This document shows positions 24,386 to 35,055 of a DNA stretch of 64,000 nt, piece after piece. The position numbers and the translations under genes are program-made. This DNA is from Coptis chinensis. Taxonomy: Eukaryota; Streptophyta; Magnoliopsida; Ranunculales; Ranunculaceae. Numbering within the stretch: position 1 is the stretch's first letter; each line of letters begins with the position of its first letter. The notes beneath the pieces are model-generated. The model was not told the origin of the DNA. It saw only the letters and a program-made list of their open reading frames with translations, and did no database searches. Where the stretch lies: NCBI GenBank assembly GCA_015680905.1, contig CM027379.1:93209501-93273500 (forward strand), given 5' to 3'.

Positions 24386-24901
24386 TTGCAGAAAACCAAG
24401 TCCAACATTTCCATATGGGGCTTACTCATGGCGTCACCCCAACATAGGCAAGCAGTTCTTCAAACCTTGAACCAAGCTCATGTTCCAGCTTCCATCCAGC
24501 CGAATGATTTGGCGCGTACCATCTTTTCCCTCAGGAAGACAAACTCCATAACATTTTCTGATGATGATCTGACCCCAGATGGAATAACCCACATGAAAGC
24601 ATTGACTATTACGGTGCATTGCAATAACCATAAGGTACCATTTGTACTTATTGACAATGAATCCGGTTTGAATATCTGCCCGGTCAATTCTGCGAAAGCC
24701 ATTGGAATCATGCTGGAATACTTCACTTTCACTAAGGATACAACCAAAGCAGTTCATGGGTTTGATAATCAGAGAAGAGAAGTCCTTGACAAGTTTACAA
24801 CTGACGTCCAAATAGGTCCAGTCACGTTCAAAGTCACATTCTTGGCTATGGACATCGAGGCTAATTACAATTTCCTTTTGGGCAGACCATGGCTACACTA
24901 G
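24386..24901 (+). CDS. Tat element aspartic protease
   Basis: A 171-residue open stretch with the retropepsin site in the form VLIDNESGLNICP, where most Tat proteases have D-N/S-G. It is followed by the usual second half (REVLDKFTTDVQIGPVTF) and the ending NFLLGRPWLH. It cuts the polyprotein during particle maturation. E in place of G after DN may be a mutation or a base error. It is followed directly by the pol linker. Confidence 0.8.
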   Translation: MQKTKSNISIWGLLMASPQHRQAVLQTLNQAHVPASIQPNDLARTIFSLRKTNSITFSDDDLTPDGITHMKALTITVHCNNHKVPFVLIDNESGLNICPVNSAKAIGIMLEYFTFTKDTTKAVHGFDNQRREVLDKFTTDVQIGPVTFKVTFLAMDIEANYNFLLGRPWLH

Positions 24902-24979
24902 GCCGGCGCAATTCGCTCTACACTTCACAAAAAGCTTAAGTTCTTATGGCAAGGGAAGATTATCTGCATCACTGGTGAT

Positions 24980-26419
24980 TTGGATGATCTGGATTCTTCA
25001 AAAGAGCATAAGGTAATACCAATGATTAAAGGAAAGTGTAACTACACTGAGGAACCATTAGGGATTGTGGAGTTTAGAGCACCCGACAAGGAGAAGCTCC
25101 CTACCCCATTTTGCAATGGAAATCCCAAGACGACTCAGTTGTTCCGTGAGCAGAACTATTTTCCAGGACTTGGATTGGAAAAAAACCAAAACGGCATTTT
25201 AGAACCACTACAGATTCCTAGTCAAGATGATCGAAAAGGGCTAGGCTATACTGAGGAGGTTGTGGAAGGACTAACAGAATTATTTATCAATTCTAACGCC
25301 ACGGTGAATTATCTCAGATTGGCTCTACCTAATCTAGGGGCAGAGATAGGGGGCTATTATTGATTCCAATATATTTTGGGGTGAAGACGACGACCCATAT
25401 CCAAACTCAGAAGTTACTGTTTCAGATCCAGATGTTAATTCCTATTCAGGATATCGCCAACTTAGGTTGGATCATGAGGCTAGACAGTTTAATTGGATAA
25501 ATGAGGTTGGATCGACATCCTCCTCGTCAGGTATGGACTATACTCCATCTTTTACTTTGGCTAGTCTCCCCGGGTTAGATGCTGACCCCGGAGACGAGAT
25601 TGTCACTCCTTATCATGTCCAGTTGAACCCTCAGACCATACTTGATTTGGATGATTTGTTGAATATGGAATCTATTACTGACCCAGTTCAGTGGATATTG
25701 AGAACATGCCACTTTCTGACTCCCAGACGCAATATGAAATTTGGGAAAGGTTTCTAGATACGTTAGATTCTGATGAGGATCCGATCCTTGATGGACAATA
25801 TGATGATTGGGGAACCCAAATATCCATGACCGATCCGGTCCCCAGCCAACGTAGTCCTCTCTTTGAGCCTTCGGATGAGTCCGATATGGCCCAAAAAAAA
25901 AAAAAAAAACCCCTATGAGACTTTCTGTTTCAACCCATGTATATAATAATATTTTAAAAATCCAAAAAAATTCAAATATTTTAAAAATCCAAAAAAATCA
26001 AAAAAAGTTTTAAAACTCCCGCAGATTTGATTTACCCCCTTGCCTTAGGGCAAGATGATTGGATGATTTGTGCAGGTTATGACCCCCTTTCCCCCGACAA
26101 TGAAGAAGAAATGGACAATGAAGTTGCTGAGTCCATTCTTCCTCACGAACATTATGAAGACCGATCGATGCCAGTCATCGAGGAAACAGAGACAATTAAT
26201 CTTAGCACCATAGAAGAACCACGCGATGTGAAGATTGGTACAACTCTAACCCTCTCTGAGCGCAGAAACCTGATTGAATTGCTAAAGGAATACAAAGATG
26301 TGTTTGCTTGGTCCTATGATGATATGCTGGGGCTGGACACCAATATAGTACACAAGTTGCCACTATCTCCAGAAAAGAAACGGTTAAACCGAGGAGGCTT
26401 AGACCGGAATGGATCTTGA
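24980..26419 (+). pseudogene. Tat element protease-RT linker with G-patch-like segment
   Basis: Open pieces at 24980-25363, 25467-25757, 25691-25918 and 26027-26419 belong to the region between protease and RT. The segment NYFPGLGLEKNQNGI and GLGYTEE resembles the Gly-rich patch found here in related plant elements. An A run at 25888-25904 lies in the middle. The last piece ends at the RT start (RRNLIELLKEYKDVFAWSYDDMLGLD, then a stop inside the expected RRLRPE region). Confidence 0.65.
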
Positions 26420-27054
26420 AGATTAGAGGAAGTAATCAAGCAATACAATTTGGTTTTTCGATGGTAACTCACTATCCTACTTGTTTGGCTAACATCGTCC
26501 CAGTCACTAAGAAAGATGGTCGAGTAAGAATGTGCGTCGATTACAAAGATCTTAATAAGGCAAGCCCGAAGGATGACTTCCCGTTGCCTAGTATTGATAT
26601 TCTGGTCGATAACACTGCTGGTCATGAACTATTATCATTCATGGACGAATTCTCTGGATATAACCAAATCAAGATGGCGGAAGAGGACAGAGAGAAGACC
26701 TCGTTTATCACCCCATGGGGGACCTTTTGCTACAAAGTTATGCCATTTGGTTTGAAGAATGCGGGAGCTACGTACCAAAGGGCCATGACTGCTTTACTCC
26801 ATGACATGATGCATGTGGAAGTAGAGGTGTATGTGGATGATATGATTGTTAATTCATGGAGTCGAGACGACCACTATGTGAATCTGAAGAAGTTGTTTGA
26901 ACGGCTTCGTAAGTTCAAGTTACGGTTAAATCCTCATAAGTGTGTTTTTGGAGCCACATCCGGAAAGTTGCTTGGTTTCATGGTTAGCAAAAGGGGCATT
27001 GAAGTTGATCAGGCTAAGGTCAAAGCCATTGTGGAAATGCCGCTTTTTTCCTGA
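26416..27054 (+). CDS. Tat element reverse transcriptase, open core
   Basis: A 212-residue open frame covers most RT motifs: NIVPVTKKDGRVRMCVDYKDLNKASPKD (fingers), FSGYNQIKMAEEDREKTSF, the catalytic VYVDDMIVNS near 26830-26860, and GFMVSKRGIEVD (thumb). The frame breaks just after KAIVEMP, near 27042, where a homopolymer-rich sequence (CCGCTTTTTTCC) replaces the expected reading. It copies element RNA into DNA in cytoplasmic particles. Confidence 0.88.
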   Translation: MKIRGSNQAIQFGFSMVTHYPTCLANIVPVTKKDGRVRMCVDYKDLNKASPKDDFPLPSIDILVDNTAGHELLSFMDEFSGYNQIKMAEEDREKTSFITPWGTFCYKVMPFGLKNAGATYQRAMTALLHDMMHVEVEVYVDDMIVNSWSRDDHYVNLKKLFERLRKFKLRLNPHKCVFGATSGKLLGFMVSKRGIEVDQAKVKAIVEMPLFS

Positions 27055-27446
27055 GAGAGAAGGAAGTCGAGGATTCTTAGGGGCGACTTCAAGATATATC
27101 CAGATTCATTGCACAACTCATGCCCATTTGTGAGCCTATCTTCAAGTTGCTAAGGAAAGATCAACCTAGGGAATGGAATGAGGAGTGTCAAAGGGCCTTC
27201 GACAAGATTAAGCAATATTTGTTAAAGCCGCCGGTACTTGTTCCCCCTACCCCTGGCAAACCATTGCTACTTTACATCTCTGTCACAGAAACTTCTATGG
27301 CAGCAGTGCTTGGACAACATGACGGGACAAGTAGAGTTGAGCGAGCTATTTACTATTTGAGCAAGCGTCTTCATAAGTCTGAAGCAAACTACTCCTCTAT
27401 TGAGAAGACATATGTCGGCACTAGTCCGGGCAACCTAACGTCTTAG
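27055..27446 (+). pseudogene. Tat element RT connection and first RNase H
   Basis: After a frame break the region continues with FRGDFKIYPDSL-like remains. An open stretch from 27120 follows: CEPIFKLLRKDQPREWNEECQRAFDKIK, LLYISVTETSMAAVLGQHD and AIYYLSKRLHKSEANYSSIEK, the classical gypsy RNase H. It ends at a stop at 27444-27446 inside the domain. Confidence 0.8.
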
Positions 27447-28170
27447 ACACTACATGCTTGCATATTGGTGTTGTTATTATCAAGGATAGATCCGCTCAAG
27501 TACACGATGGATAAGCCTATGATCAGGGGCGAACCTCCGTTGGCGGTTGCTTTTGGCAGAGTTCGAGATTACATTATGTCACCGCGAAATCTATCAAGGG
27601 AAAGGCATTGGCATATCACCTAGCAAAGACACCCTTTGGCGAATTATCAGCCGCTCGGGGACCGAAGTTCCCGGATGAGTATATTCTGCCCGTCGAGCGG
27701 ACCACGGAATTGGTAGAACCACAGTGGACTCTATATTTTGATGGTGCTATGAATCAATCTGGAAATGGAGTAGGGGCAGTTCTTATCTCCCCCGAAGGAG
27801 TACGCACGCCTGGTTCTATCAGACTCGAGTTTGAGTGCACCAATAATATGGCAGAGTATGAGGCTTGTATTGCTGGACTTCGAGCTGCACTACAGCTCCA
27901 GATAAAGGAGATTGATGTTTTTGGAGACTCCTTGCTAATTATCAACCAGATCACAGAATAATGGAAAGTTAAGCATGCCAACCTCCTTCCTTCTCACAAG
28001 TGCTTGAGAGAACTGGTTGACGAGTTCGACCGTATTACTGTCACTCACCTTCGGCGGAAAGGCAATAACTTTGCCGATGCTTTGGCTACTTTAGCCTCTA
28101 TGCTCAAGATTCCGGAAGGTGAAACATTTAGGCCAATCGAGATTATATCACAAAGTGAGCCAGCTTAATG
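27447..28170 (+). pseudogene. Tat element second (archaeal-type) RNase H
   Basis: An open stretch 27608-27961 encodes WTLYFDGAMNQSGNGVGAVLISPEG and NNMAEYEACIAGLRAAL with GDSLLIINQI, the additional RNase H characteristic of the Tat lineage. D, E and D catalytic positions are visible. One nonsense codon at 27959-27961 (ITEQ-like to ITE-stop) interrupts it. The domain continues open as HANLLPSHKCLRELVDEFD and RRKGNNFADALATLASM to about 28110. Confidence 0.82.
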
Positions 28171-28399
28171 CTTTGATATTGATATAGCGGCTGAGTCCTC
28201 TGATGGAGAGCCGTGGTACCACGACATTCGTGAGTATCTTCACCATCAACGACTCCCTAATGGTCTGACTAAAAGAGAATGACGATCACTTCGGGTTTTA
28301 GCTTGCCAGTTTATCATATGTGGAGATGTTCTATACAAGGGGTCGTACGATGGGATTTTACTCAAATGCTTGAATGAGAATGAAGCTCGGACAGTTATG

Positions 28400-29460
28400 A
28401 CTGAAATACATGGGAATTTGTGGCCCTCACATGAGTGGGCACATGTTAGCTAAGAAGATCATGAGACTGGGATACTATTGGACAACTATGGAGACAAATT
28501 GTTGAAAGTACGTTAGAAAGTGTCATAAGTGTCAGATTCACGGGAATTTGATGCGGCGCACTTTCGAAGTTAAACCCATTTTCACGTGCCTCCGCCCTTC
28601 TCTGTTTGGGGGCTCGATGTCATTGGCCAGTTAAATCCTTCAGCATCCAACAGACACGGCTTTGTCCTTGTTGCCATTGATTACTTCACTAAATGGGTCG
28701 AAGTTATATCTTTAAGTAGTGTTACGGCATTGAATGTGGCAAAGTTCTTGCGCACCAACATTATTTGTCGGTATGGGATACCACATGAGGTTATCACTGA
28801 TAATGGTACATGCTTCAAGGGGAAGGAGTTTAATGCTATACTGCAGCAGTTCAAAATTCGGCAACATTTGTCTTCACCCTACAGACCTCAGACTAATGGG
28901 GCAGTTGAGGCGGCAAACAAGACACTTGTCGAGGATTGTAGAAGATGATCGAGACATACAAAGGCGGCATGAGAAGTTACCATATGCACTATGGGCTTAT
29001 CGAACTTTAGGTTAGATACGATACGTGGTCTACTCCCTATGCACTAGTCTATGGAATGGAGGCCGTTTTGCCAGCCGAAGTAGAAATGCCTACTCTACGC
29101 ATTTTGCAGGAGGGTGCCAGTTCAAAGGAGGAATGGATCCAAGCCAAAGTAGAATCTTTGAACCTAATCACAGAAAAGCGACTTAAAGCTACAGCTCATG
29201 CATGAGCTTACCAGCAAAGAATCGCCCGAGCATTTAATAAGAAAGTTCGTCCGAGGGATTTGAAGGAAGGGTATTTGGTTCTGAAAGAAATTAGGTCTAA
29301 ACATCTGCCAGACCCACGAGAGAAGTTCAGACCTAATTGGGAGGGCCCCTTCATTATTAAGAAGATTCTACCTGGGAAAGTTGTGATCCTCACTGATCTT
29401 GACGGTGTTGAGTTCTTCAATCCTACCAATGCCGACCAGTTAAAGAGGTACTCTTCGTGA
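28400..29460 (+). pseudogene. Tat element integrase
   Basis: The zinc-binding N-terminal part is near 28420-28560 (HMLAKKIMRLGYYWTTME and C..C.KCQIHG). The DDE core is open at 28586-28948: first D in WGLDVIG, second D in VITDNGTCFKG, E in NGAVEAANKTL. A frame change near 28945 moves reading to the overlapping frame (DDRDIQRRHEKLPYALWAYRT). The C-terminal part 29260-29460 (MKEGYLVLKEIRS ... NADQLKRYSS, stop) closes pol. It inserts the DNA copy into the host chromosome. Confidence 0.85.
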
Positions 29461-30043
29461 CCCAACCTTGTTTTTTTTAGACAAAGAGTATAGTGGAAAT
29501 CTTAGAGAGATGATGGAACAGGCCATTTTTACCTGATATATTAGCCTAACAGGCCCACCCAATGTCGTATGTTTCCTCTAGAAGCCATTTTGAGCCTTAG
29601 CCTTTTCTTTCATCCCCACGATTTGACCTATGTCCTTTAGGAAACCAGATTTACCCTTAGCCTACCCATAGATACCCCAATTCCATTTTATAGAACTTGT
29701 CATGATTAGGAAAATCACTTTCATCATCAATTATTGATCGTTAAGTATCTACTATGGTCCCAATCTACAATATGCTATGATTACCCCAATGGTTACCCCC
29801 AAGAGAAGCTGCAAAAAAAAAAAAAAAAAAAAATCTATGCAAGGGGCAGTACAAATCAATTCAAGGGACGGTTCATATGAAGTTTAGGATATTTTATCAT
29901 TTTCTTTTCATGACAAGTTCTACCCTATATTAGAAAAAAAAAATCCTTATTCTCTTAACCCGCTACCTAAGCCTACATTAGTCCTATGAAAGTCCGTTCT
30001 TGATCTTTAGATCCACTATGTCTCCTAGTTGAGAAATGTTCAA

Positions 30044-30082
<39 letters not shown>

Positions 30083-30823
30083 GAGGATACACTGATATAG
30101 TGTAATCCATTCAGAAGTTATAGAGGCCAGAAGGAATGTTTTCGGAAGTGTCTCTAAGAAGTTGTCCTATGTTTACTTTATGATCATTTTGAGTGGTGGA
30201 AAGGATTTATTGTTGGTTTTCAGCATATAGTGGAGATCATGCAATCAGATAGGGAAAAGGGTGGTGTGTGCTTACTACTTTTTGGTGTTAAGATTAATCG
30301 TACTCCTATCCTGAGGTCGTTCTAGTGAGGATCTTCTTGTCGGTAACTCATTCCCACACCTTCACTTATTATTCAATCATTTGTGGTATTTCTTGTTCTG
30401 TGGATAAAAAATATTTTGTTTTACATTGTTTTCAAAAAAAAATATATATATATATTTGTTTTCGAAAACTTGGTTTGCTTTGGATGGCTGATGATGAAGA
30501 ATCTAGGTTAACATTACATAGAGGATTCTGAAGCAATATATCCAAAATAAACCATGCCATTTCATTAATCAGTTTCATGCATTCTTTCTAACCACTCATG
30601 CATACTAACATAGAGTTTCAACCATGCTCACATAAAAGCATTTCCTTATTACATATCATATTTAATGTAAAGCGCCTACCTAATTTGTGTGTCGAGTGGT
30701 TTAGTTGTCCAGGGACTACTTGTTGCTATACAGCCATCTCCGGTAGCATCATGCAATTGGAAAATCCCATGCATTCAGATCCTAACATGACCGAACCTTA
30801 CCGGTCTTTGGGTATATGGTTAT

Positions 30824-31879
30824 TTATCGGCGGCTCTTGCTAATCTTCCACCGGTGAATTCTCCAATTAATGTTTGGAAAATCGGATTGGACCATGCGAA
30901 ATCTGTTGGCTATATGAGTTTCCGACGGATAACTCGTGAAAGAGATGCGGTGAAGGTACATGGCCAAAACATTCCTGGCCCCCCCCACCCCCATTGGTTG
31001 AGTTCGCAAGAAGTCTGTATGGGTGCTTAACCACAACTGTAAAACAGTACAAGGTAAAAAAAAATAAAAAAAACTTACCCAAAGGAGTTGAGAACTCCCG
31101 GTGAAGGGTTGATCGTTCGTGGTGTTATCGAGACCAATGATAGTTTCAACAAGAACGAGGGCGGCTATATTGGAGTTTATGCCTAAAGAATGGGTGGTAA
31201 CCAACGGGATGAGAGACACCATTTCTGATGTACGATTACAGAGAAGGACCTTGTCCAAGACATAGACACATAAGGCTACAACTTTGTTTGGTGCTCGTAT
31301 GACTGCAGATGGAGACGAGTAACGATGTGGTTCCGAGGAACGAGGGTATGATCGCATTTCTTCCCAGGGTGCCCGCACTAATTCACCTTGGTCTATGACT
31401 CCAAGCCGGGTTGCAAATTCCTCCACATTTGGGATGAGTTCAGAGTCTCCGAATTGGAAAGTATGAGAGGAAGAATTCCAGTACTTTAAAGCTAGCTTTA
31501 TTGTGATCCAGTCAAGTTCAAATGGCAGTAATCCGAGGGAATTTCCTAGGTTATACCCGGCGAAAGTATGCATTTCGCTGTCACTAAAGTTCTCTGTTAT
31601 CCAGCAAGGTATGTCTACCTCTCCAGGAATAAGGTTTCCTACGACAAAGGGAAAGGAAAAGGTTTCATCTGATATCATCAGTAGGCCCAACAATAGCATG
31701 CATGTGTATATACTATGCGTTTTGTTTTGCTGACATATAAGAAAAAAAAGAGAAGAACATGACATGAGCCAAAGGAAGGAAAGCAAGCTTACCATCGCCT
31801 GAAGAGGATGACTGTGAGGCGGCTGCCATATTGACTCTCTATACCGGTTGTGGAAAAAGTTGGTGAGGTACGTATGCAC
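30824..31879 (-). CDS. Antisense ORF of the Tat element, plant mobile domain-like
   Basis: An uninterrupted 351-residue frame on the strand opposite to pol. The middle part (GLLPFELDWITIKLALKYWNSSSHTFQFGDSELIPNVEEFATRLGVI) looks like the start of plant mobile domain (aminotransferase-like) proteins. Extra ORFs of this type are known in Tat-lineage elements; function is unknown. An intron is possible at 31730-31792 (GTAAGC ... TATATGTCAG on the minus strand). It would remove a hydrophobic stretch and keep the frame (63 bp). A 42-bp GT-AG stretch at 31037-31078 is probably too short for a plant intron. That this frame is open while the sense frames are broken is notable. Confidence 0.65.
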   Translation of the reverse strand: MHTYLTNFFHNRYRESIWQPPHSHPLQAMVSLLSFLWLMSCSSLFFLICQQNKTHSIYTCMLLLGLLMISDETFSFPFVVGNLIPGEVDIPCWITENFSDSEMHTFAGYNLGNSLGLLPFELDWITIKLALKYWNSSSHTFQFGDSELIPNVEEFATRLGVIDQGELVRAPWEEMRSYPRSSEPHRYSSPSAVIRAPNKVVALCVYVLDKVLLCNRTSEMVSLIPLVTTHSLGINSNIAALVLVETIIGLDNTTNDQPFTGSSQLLWVSFFYFFLPCTVLQLWLSTHTDFLRTQPMGVGGARNVLAMYLHRISFTSYPSETHIANRFRMVQSDFPNINWRIHRWKISKSRR

Positions 31880-32204
31880 CTTCTCAAGCCTATATATAGC
31901 GTTCCTTTGCTCCAGCTTTTAGAAGTTGCAGGTCCTTGCATAAATCACAAATGGAAAGTGCTGATGGGCCTTAACAAGAGAAGGGAATAAAGCCGGAATA
32001 GAGCTGTAGGCTCAGTACTTGTTCGTGTGTTTTGGAGGTAAGAAAAGGTAATAAGGCGGTTTCTCTTTCTATTTTGAATTTTGGGAAGTTTCTTTTTTGT
32101 CCTTTTACTGAGATTCCTTCCCTTTTTTAAAAAAGCTGTTCTAATTCAATTATTCAGTGCAAGCACCAGATAAGGAAGGTCGGGTACCCCTTACCTATTT
32201 TGGC

Positions 32205-32362
32205 ATAAGGTTCGGTCCTGTTCAACCAGGTTTGGACCCGTTTGATCCGGTTGGCCCAGGTTGACCCGGTTGGTCTAGACCGACCCGGGTTTGAGCTGTT
32301 TGACCCGGTTCTCACCAGTTGACCCGGTTTTGACCAGTTTTGACAGTTGACCAAGTTTGACC
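32205..32362. repeat. Degenerate GACCCGGTTTGACC tandem array
   Basis: Roughly a dozen imperfect copies of a 10-18 bp unit built from TTGACC and CCGGTT (for example TTGACCCGGTT near 32260, TTTGACCCGGTT near 32299, GTTGACCCGGTTTTGACC near 32319). It lies in the untranslated 3' part of the Tat element, where short arrays are often seen. Confidence 0.8.
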
Positions 32363-33004
32363 AAAAAAAAAAATTTCCAAAAACTTTTCAAAAATAAAAA
32401 AAATGATGAATATTAGTACCATGGGGTTCTTACCCTCCAGTATGAGAAAATATTCATCAAGTTTTGTTTTCACCATCACACTATTGGCAACCACTTGATC
32501 ATTAATATCATTTCGGTAACTCCATTTGTGCAACATTAAAATTGTTCGCTAGAACAATGTCAGTTTTACTGACAGCCTCATGGATGGATCAGCCTAAACT
32601 CTTAGTGACAGTCTTTTCCAATTTGAACGTAATTGATTGATTGATTGATTGAACTTGAACATCATCATCCCCAGCATCTATCTTTCATCTCCAGCACATC
32701 TCTTATCTTCTCCAACAGTGTTCGTATGTGTCTTCTTCCTTTATCTTTATAATCTTTCATCTCCAGTGGATCTTCTTGCTCTCCCCGGTGAGTCTTTCGT
32801 CAGTGTTTGGTTATCATCATTATATGAGAATTTTTAATCTAAGTCAAAATCATGAATGAATTGATCTATCCATTTAATTTCACCAGTTTTCTAAAATGAA
32901 TTTGAAAAATAACATATTTCAAAAAAAAATTGTCCCTTGATTTCAAAAAAGTTGTTCATCATTTTCAGAAAATATTTTTCAATCAACCAATATCATGTTA
33001 TGCA

Positions 33005-33130
33005 GTGTAAGTCCGTCCGATGCTTCCGCTAGCATTGATATTTTGTCTTGTGGTATAAGTCCGTCTGATGCTTCCACAGATAATCCAGTTACCATGTTGT
33101 GTGGTATAAGTCCGTTCGATGCATCCACCA
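33005..33130. repeat. Three-copy repeat of about 48 bp (TAAGTCCGTC.GATGC)
   Basis: GTAAGTCCGTCCGATGCTTCC near 33007, ATAAGTCCGTCTGATGCTTCC near 33056 and ATAAGTCCGTTCGATGCATCC near 33106 mark three diverged units, each followed by a TTGT/GTGGT segment. It sits between the antisense ORF and the 3' LTR. Confidence 0.75.
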
Positions 33131-33336
33131 ACATTCAATCATTTTTAAGCCCTCACAAACAACTTGAAAAAAATCAAGGATTTCAAATATCTAGGGAAAT
33201 GCCCTCTTTCAAAAATATTTTTTCAAATGAATTTTCAAAAATTGTATGAGATCTTTTGGCTGGAGCTTGGCAAAAATGGTTTGTCTCCATGGCTTTGCCG
33301 TTCCGTTGCAAGCAACCTCCGCCAAAGAGAGGCAAC

Positions 33337-35055
33337 TGTAGACACCCTATTTTTGCACCCCATGCATAATTCATTCACGATTTTGCCTTGAATTAAATTT
33401 GATCATATAAGGTGATTTGCTTTCTAGAGTCTTCATTTCTATATCAAAATTCTTTCTTTTCATCTTCTTTTAGCGTCTTTAGACTCTCCTCATCATGTTC
33501 TAGCTATGGCTGAAGTTTCGTTGTTTTCTGAGTTTTGAGATGAAAATGACCAAAATGCCCCTGTAACCCTTTGGAGCCCAAATCTCGTTTTTTCCACTCT
33601 TTCTTTGGATGAGATTATTTCATATTTTAGTTCCCCTTAAAAAATCCTTTGAAATGACTACAAGCTTGCCTAGGTTCCTTTTGGATTTCAGAAACCCTAA
33701 TTTTGCCCTATCCCGTTTCAGCCCATTGTGCACACTGTTGAGTGCAACAATTTTTTGGAGTAAGATTCCGACCCAAGGGTATTTTTAAGAGTTCATGGAC
33801 CTTCTTAATGGATTAATTAACATTTTTTGTGAAGAATAGCTTGCCTAATTTTGACCCGGTCAAGGGGAATTTGCAGCATTGAAAATATGGTCAAAATAGG
33901 CCTTTTTTGTTAGATTTGGACATATTCTCATGGGCTGTGGATCCAACTCGAGTTGGACCTTTTCATTAGGGTTTCTAGCCCATTTTTAAGCCTCTAAAAA
34001 ACTAGAGAACCTTCCTTATTTGTTTGATTTGATTTGATCCCTAAAATCAAGAATATTCTAGAGAATATGCCATTTTGGAGCCAAGTTTGGAAACCCTGGA
34101 TTATGGGCTCATTGAGGACGTGTAGGGCTTGATTTTTTGCCCTAATCCATCTGAAATATCCAAAAATCAAGGGCCAAGATTGCACCCCTTATCCCACCTC
34201 TTGAATCAAGGGCCAGATTTAGGAGGTGCAACCAGAAAGAGATCAAGCCATTGGATTTTTCTTCATCAATACTCAGCCATTGGATCAAACTCATTACCAT
34301 ATTGAAATCCATCCCAAAAAGCTATAAATATGGGTCTCATTCACCCACAAAAAAATAATCTAGAGCAAGCTAGAGCTAGGAATTCGGAGTTAATAATCTG
34401 GACCTAGTTATTCAGAGCTAATAAATTTCTTTTCGGTGTTTGTTCTTCATTTTTTTCTTTCTAGTTCTTCATTTTTAGCCTTCTTTTCTTCTCGTTGATC
34501 TTGAGTAGAAACTTCTTTTCACCAAAAGTTGTTTTTTCCTCAAATCACCTGTTTCAATCCAAAAATCACAGTTGTCAATCCAAAATCAAGTTTATCATCA
34601 TCATTCATCAACAATCAATCAAGATCATCAATCAATCAATCAATCTACAATCAAGTATGAAGCAACATTCCAAACAAGGTGACATCTTTATTTTCTCTTT
34701 TATTTTAATTAATATTGCATATTATGATTATTTGTTTTTTTTAGTTTTACTATAGCATATAGTCATTTGCTTTAAATAATTTAGTGAAGATCATCCAACT
34801 TGGTAGATTATTTTTCAAGCTTTCTTCGTTTGCCTATCTTAAAACTTTGCATCTCAATAGAAGTAAGGCTGGTTTTACCAGGCGATTGTGGGTGCCTAAC
34901 ACCTTCCCACATCGTACCTTGACTCCCGAACCCAATAATCATCTAGTTTCGAGGGCTAGTCCTTCACATAGGTTTTACTCAATTTTTCCTCAATAAAGTT
35001 AGTGGCAACTCTAAAATCAATTGCATAGACCTAGGTACACATTTTTGTGCGTACA
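33337..35055 (+). repeat. Tat element 3' LTR, complete
   Basis: It starts TGTAGACACCCTATTTTTGC, a common start of plant gypsy LTRs, and ends near GTGCGTACA. From about 33789 it matches the truncated 5' LTR at 20580-21847 closely. A TATA-like CTATAAATATGG lies near 34322. Length about 1.72 kb. Confidence 0.88.

Larger units (their letters stand above)
29461..33336. other. Tat element 3' region between pol and 3' LTR
   Basis: About 3.9 kb without sense coding capacity. It includes A runs at about 29814-29833 and 30043-30079, an antisense ORF (30824-31879), a degenerate GACCCGGTTTGACC-type array (32205-32362) and a repeat array near 33005-33130. The sequence just before the 3' LTR (CAAAGAGAGGCAAC) may hold the polypurine tract. 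Confidence 0.65.
20580..35055 (+). mobile_element. Ty3/gypsy Tat-lineage retrotransposon, about 14.5 kb
   Basis: Two LTRs flank gag, aspartic protease, RT, RNase H, a second archaeal-type RNase H, integrase, then about 3.9 kb of 3' sequence with an antisense ORF. The dual RNase H, large size and extra antisense ORF are hallmarks of the Tat branch. The 5' LTR lacks the first about 440 bp of the 3' LTR, so the target-site duplication is lost. Frames are interrupted many times. Confidence 0.9.
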
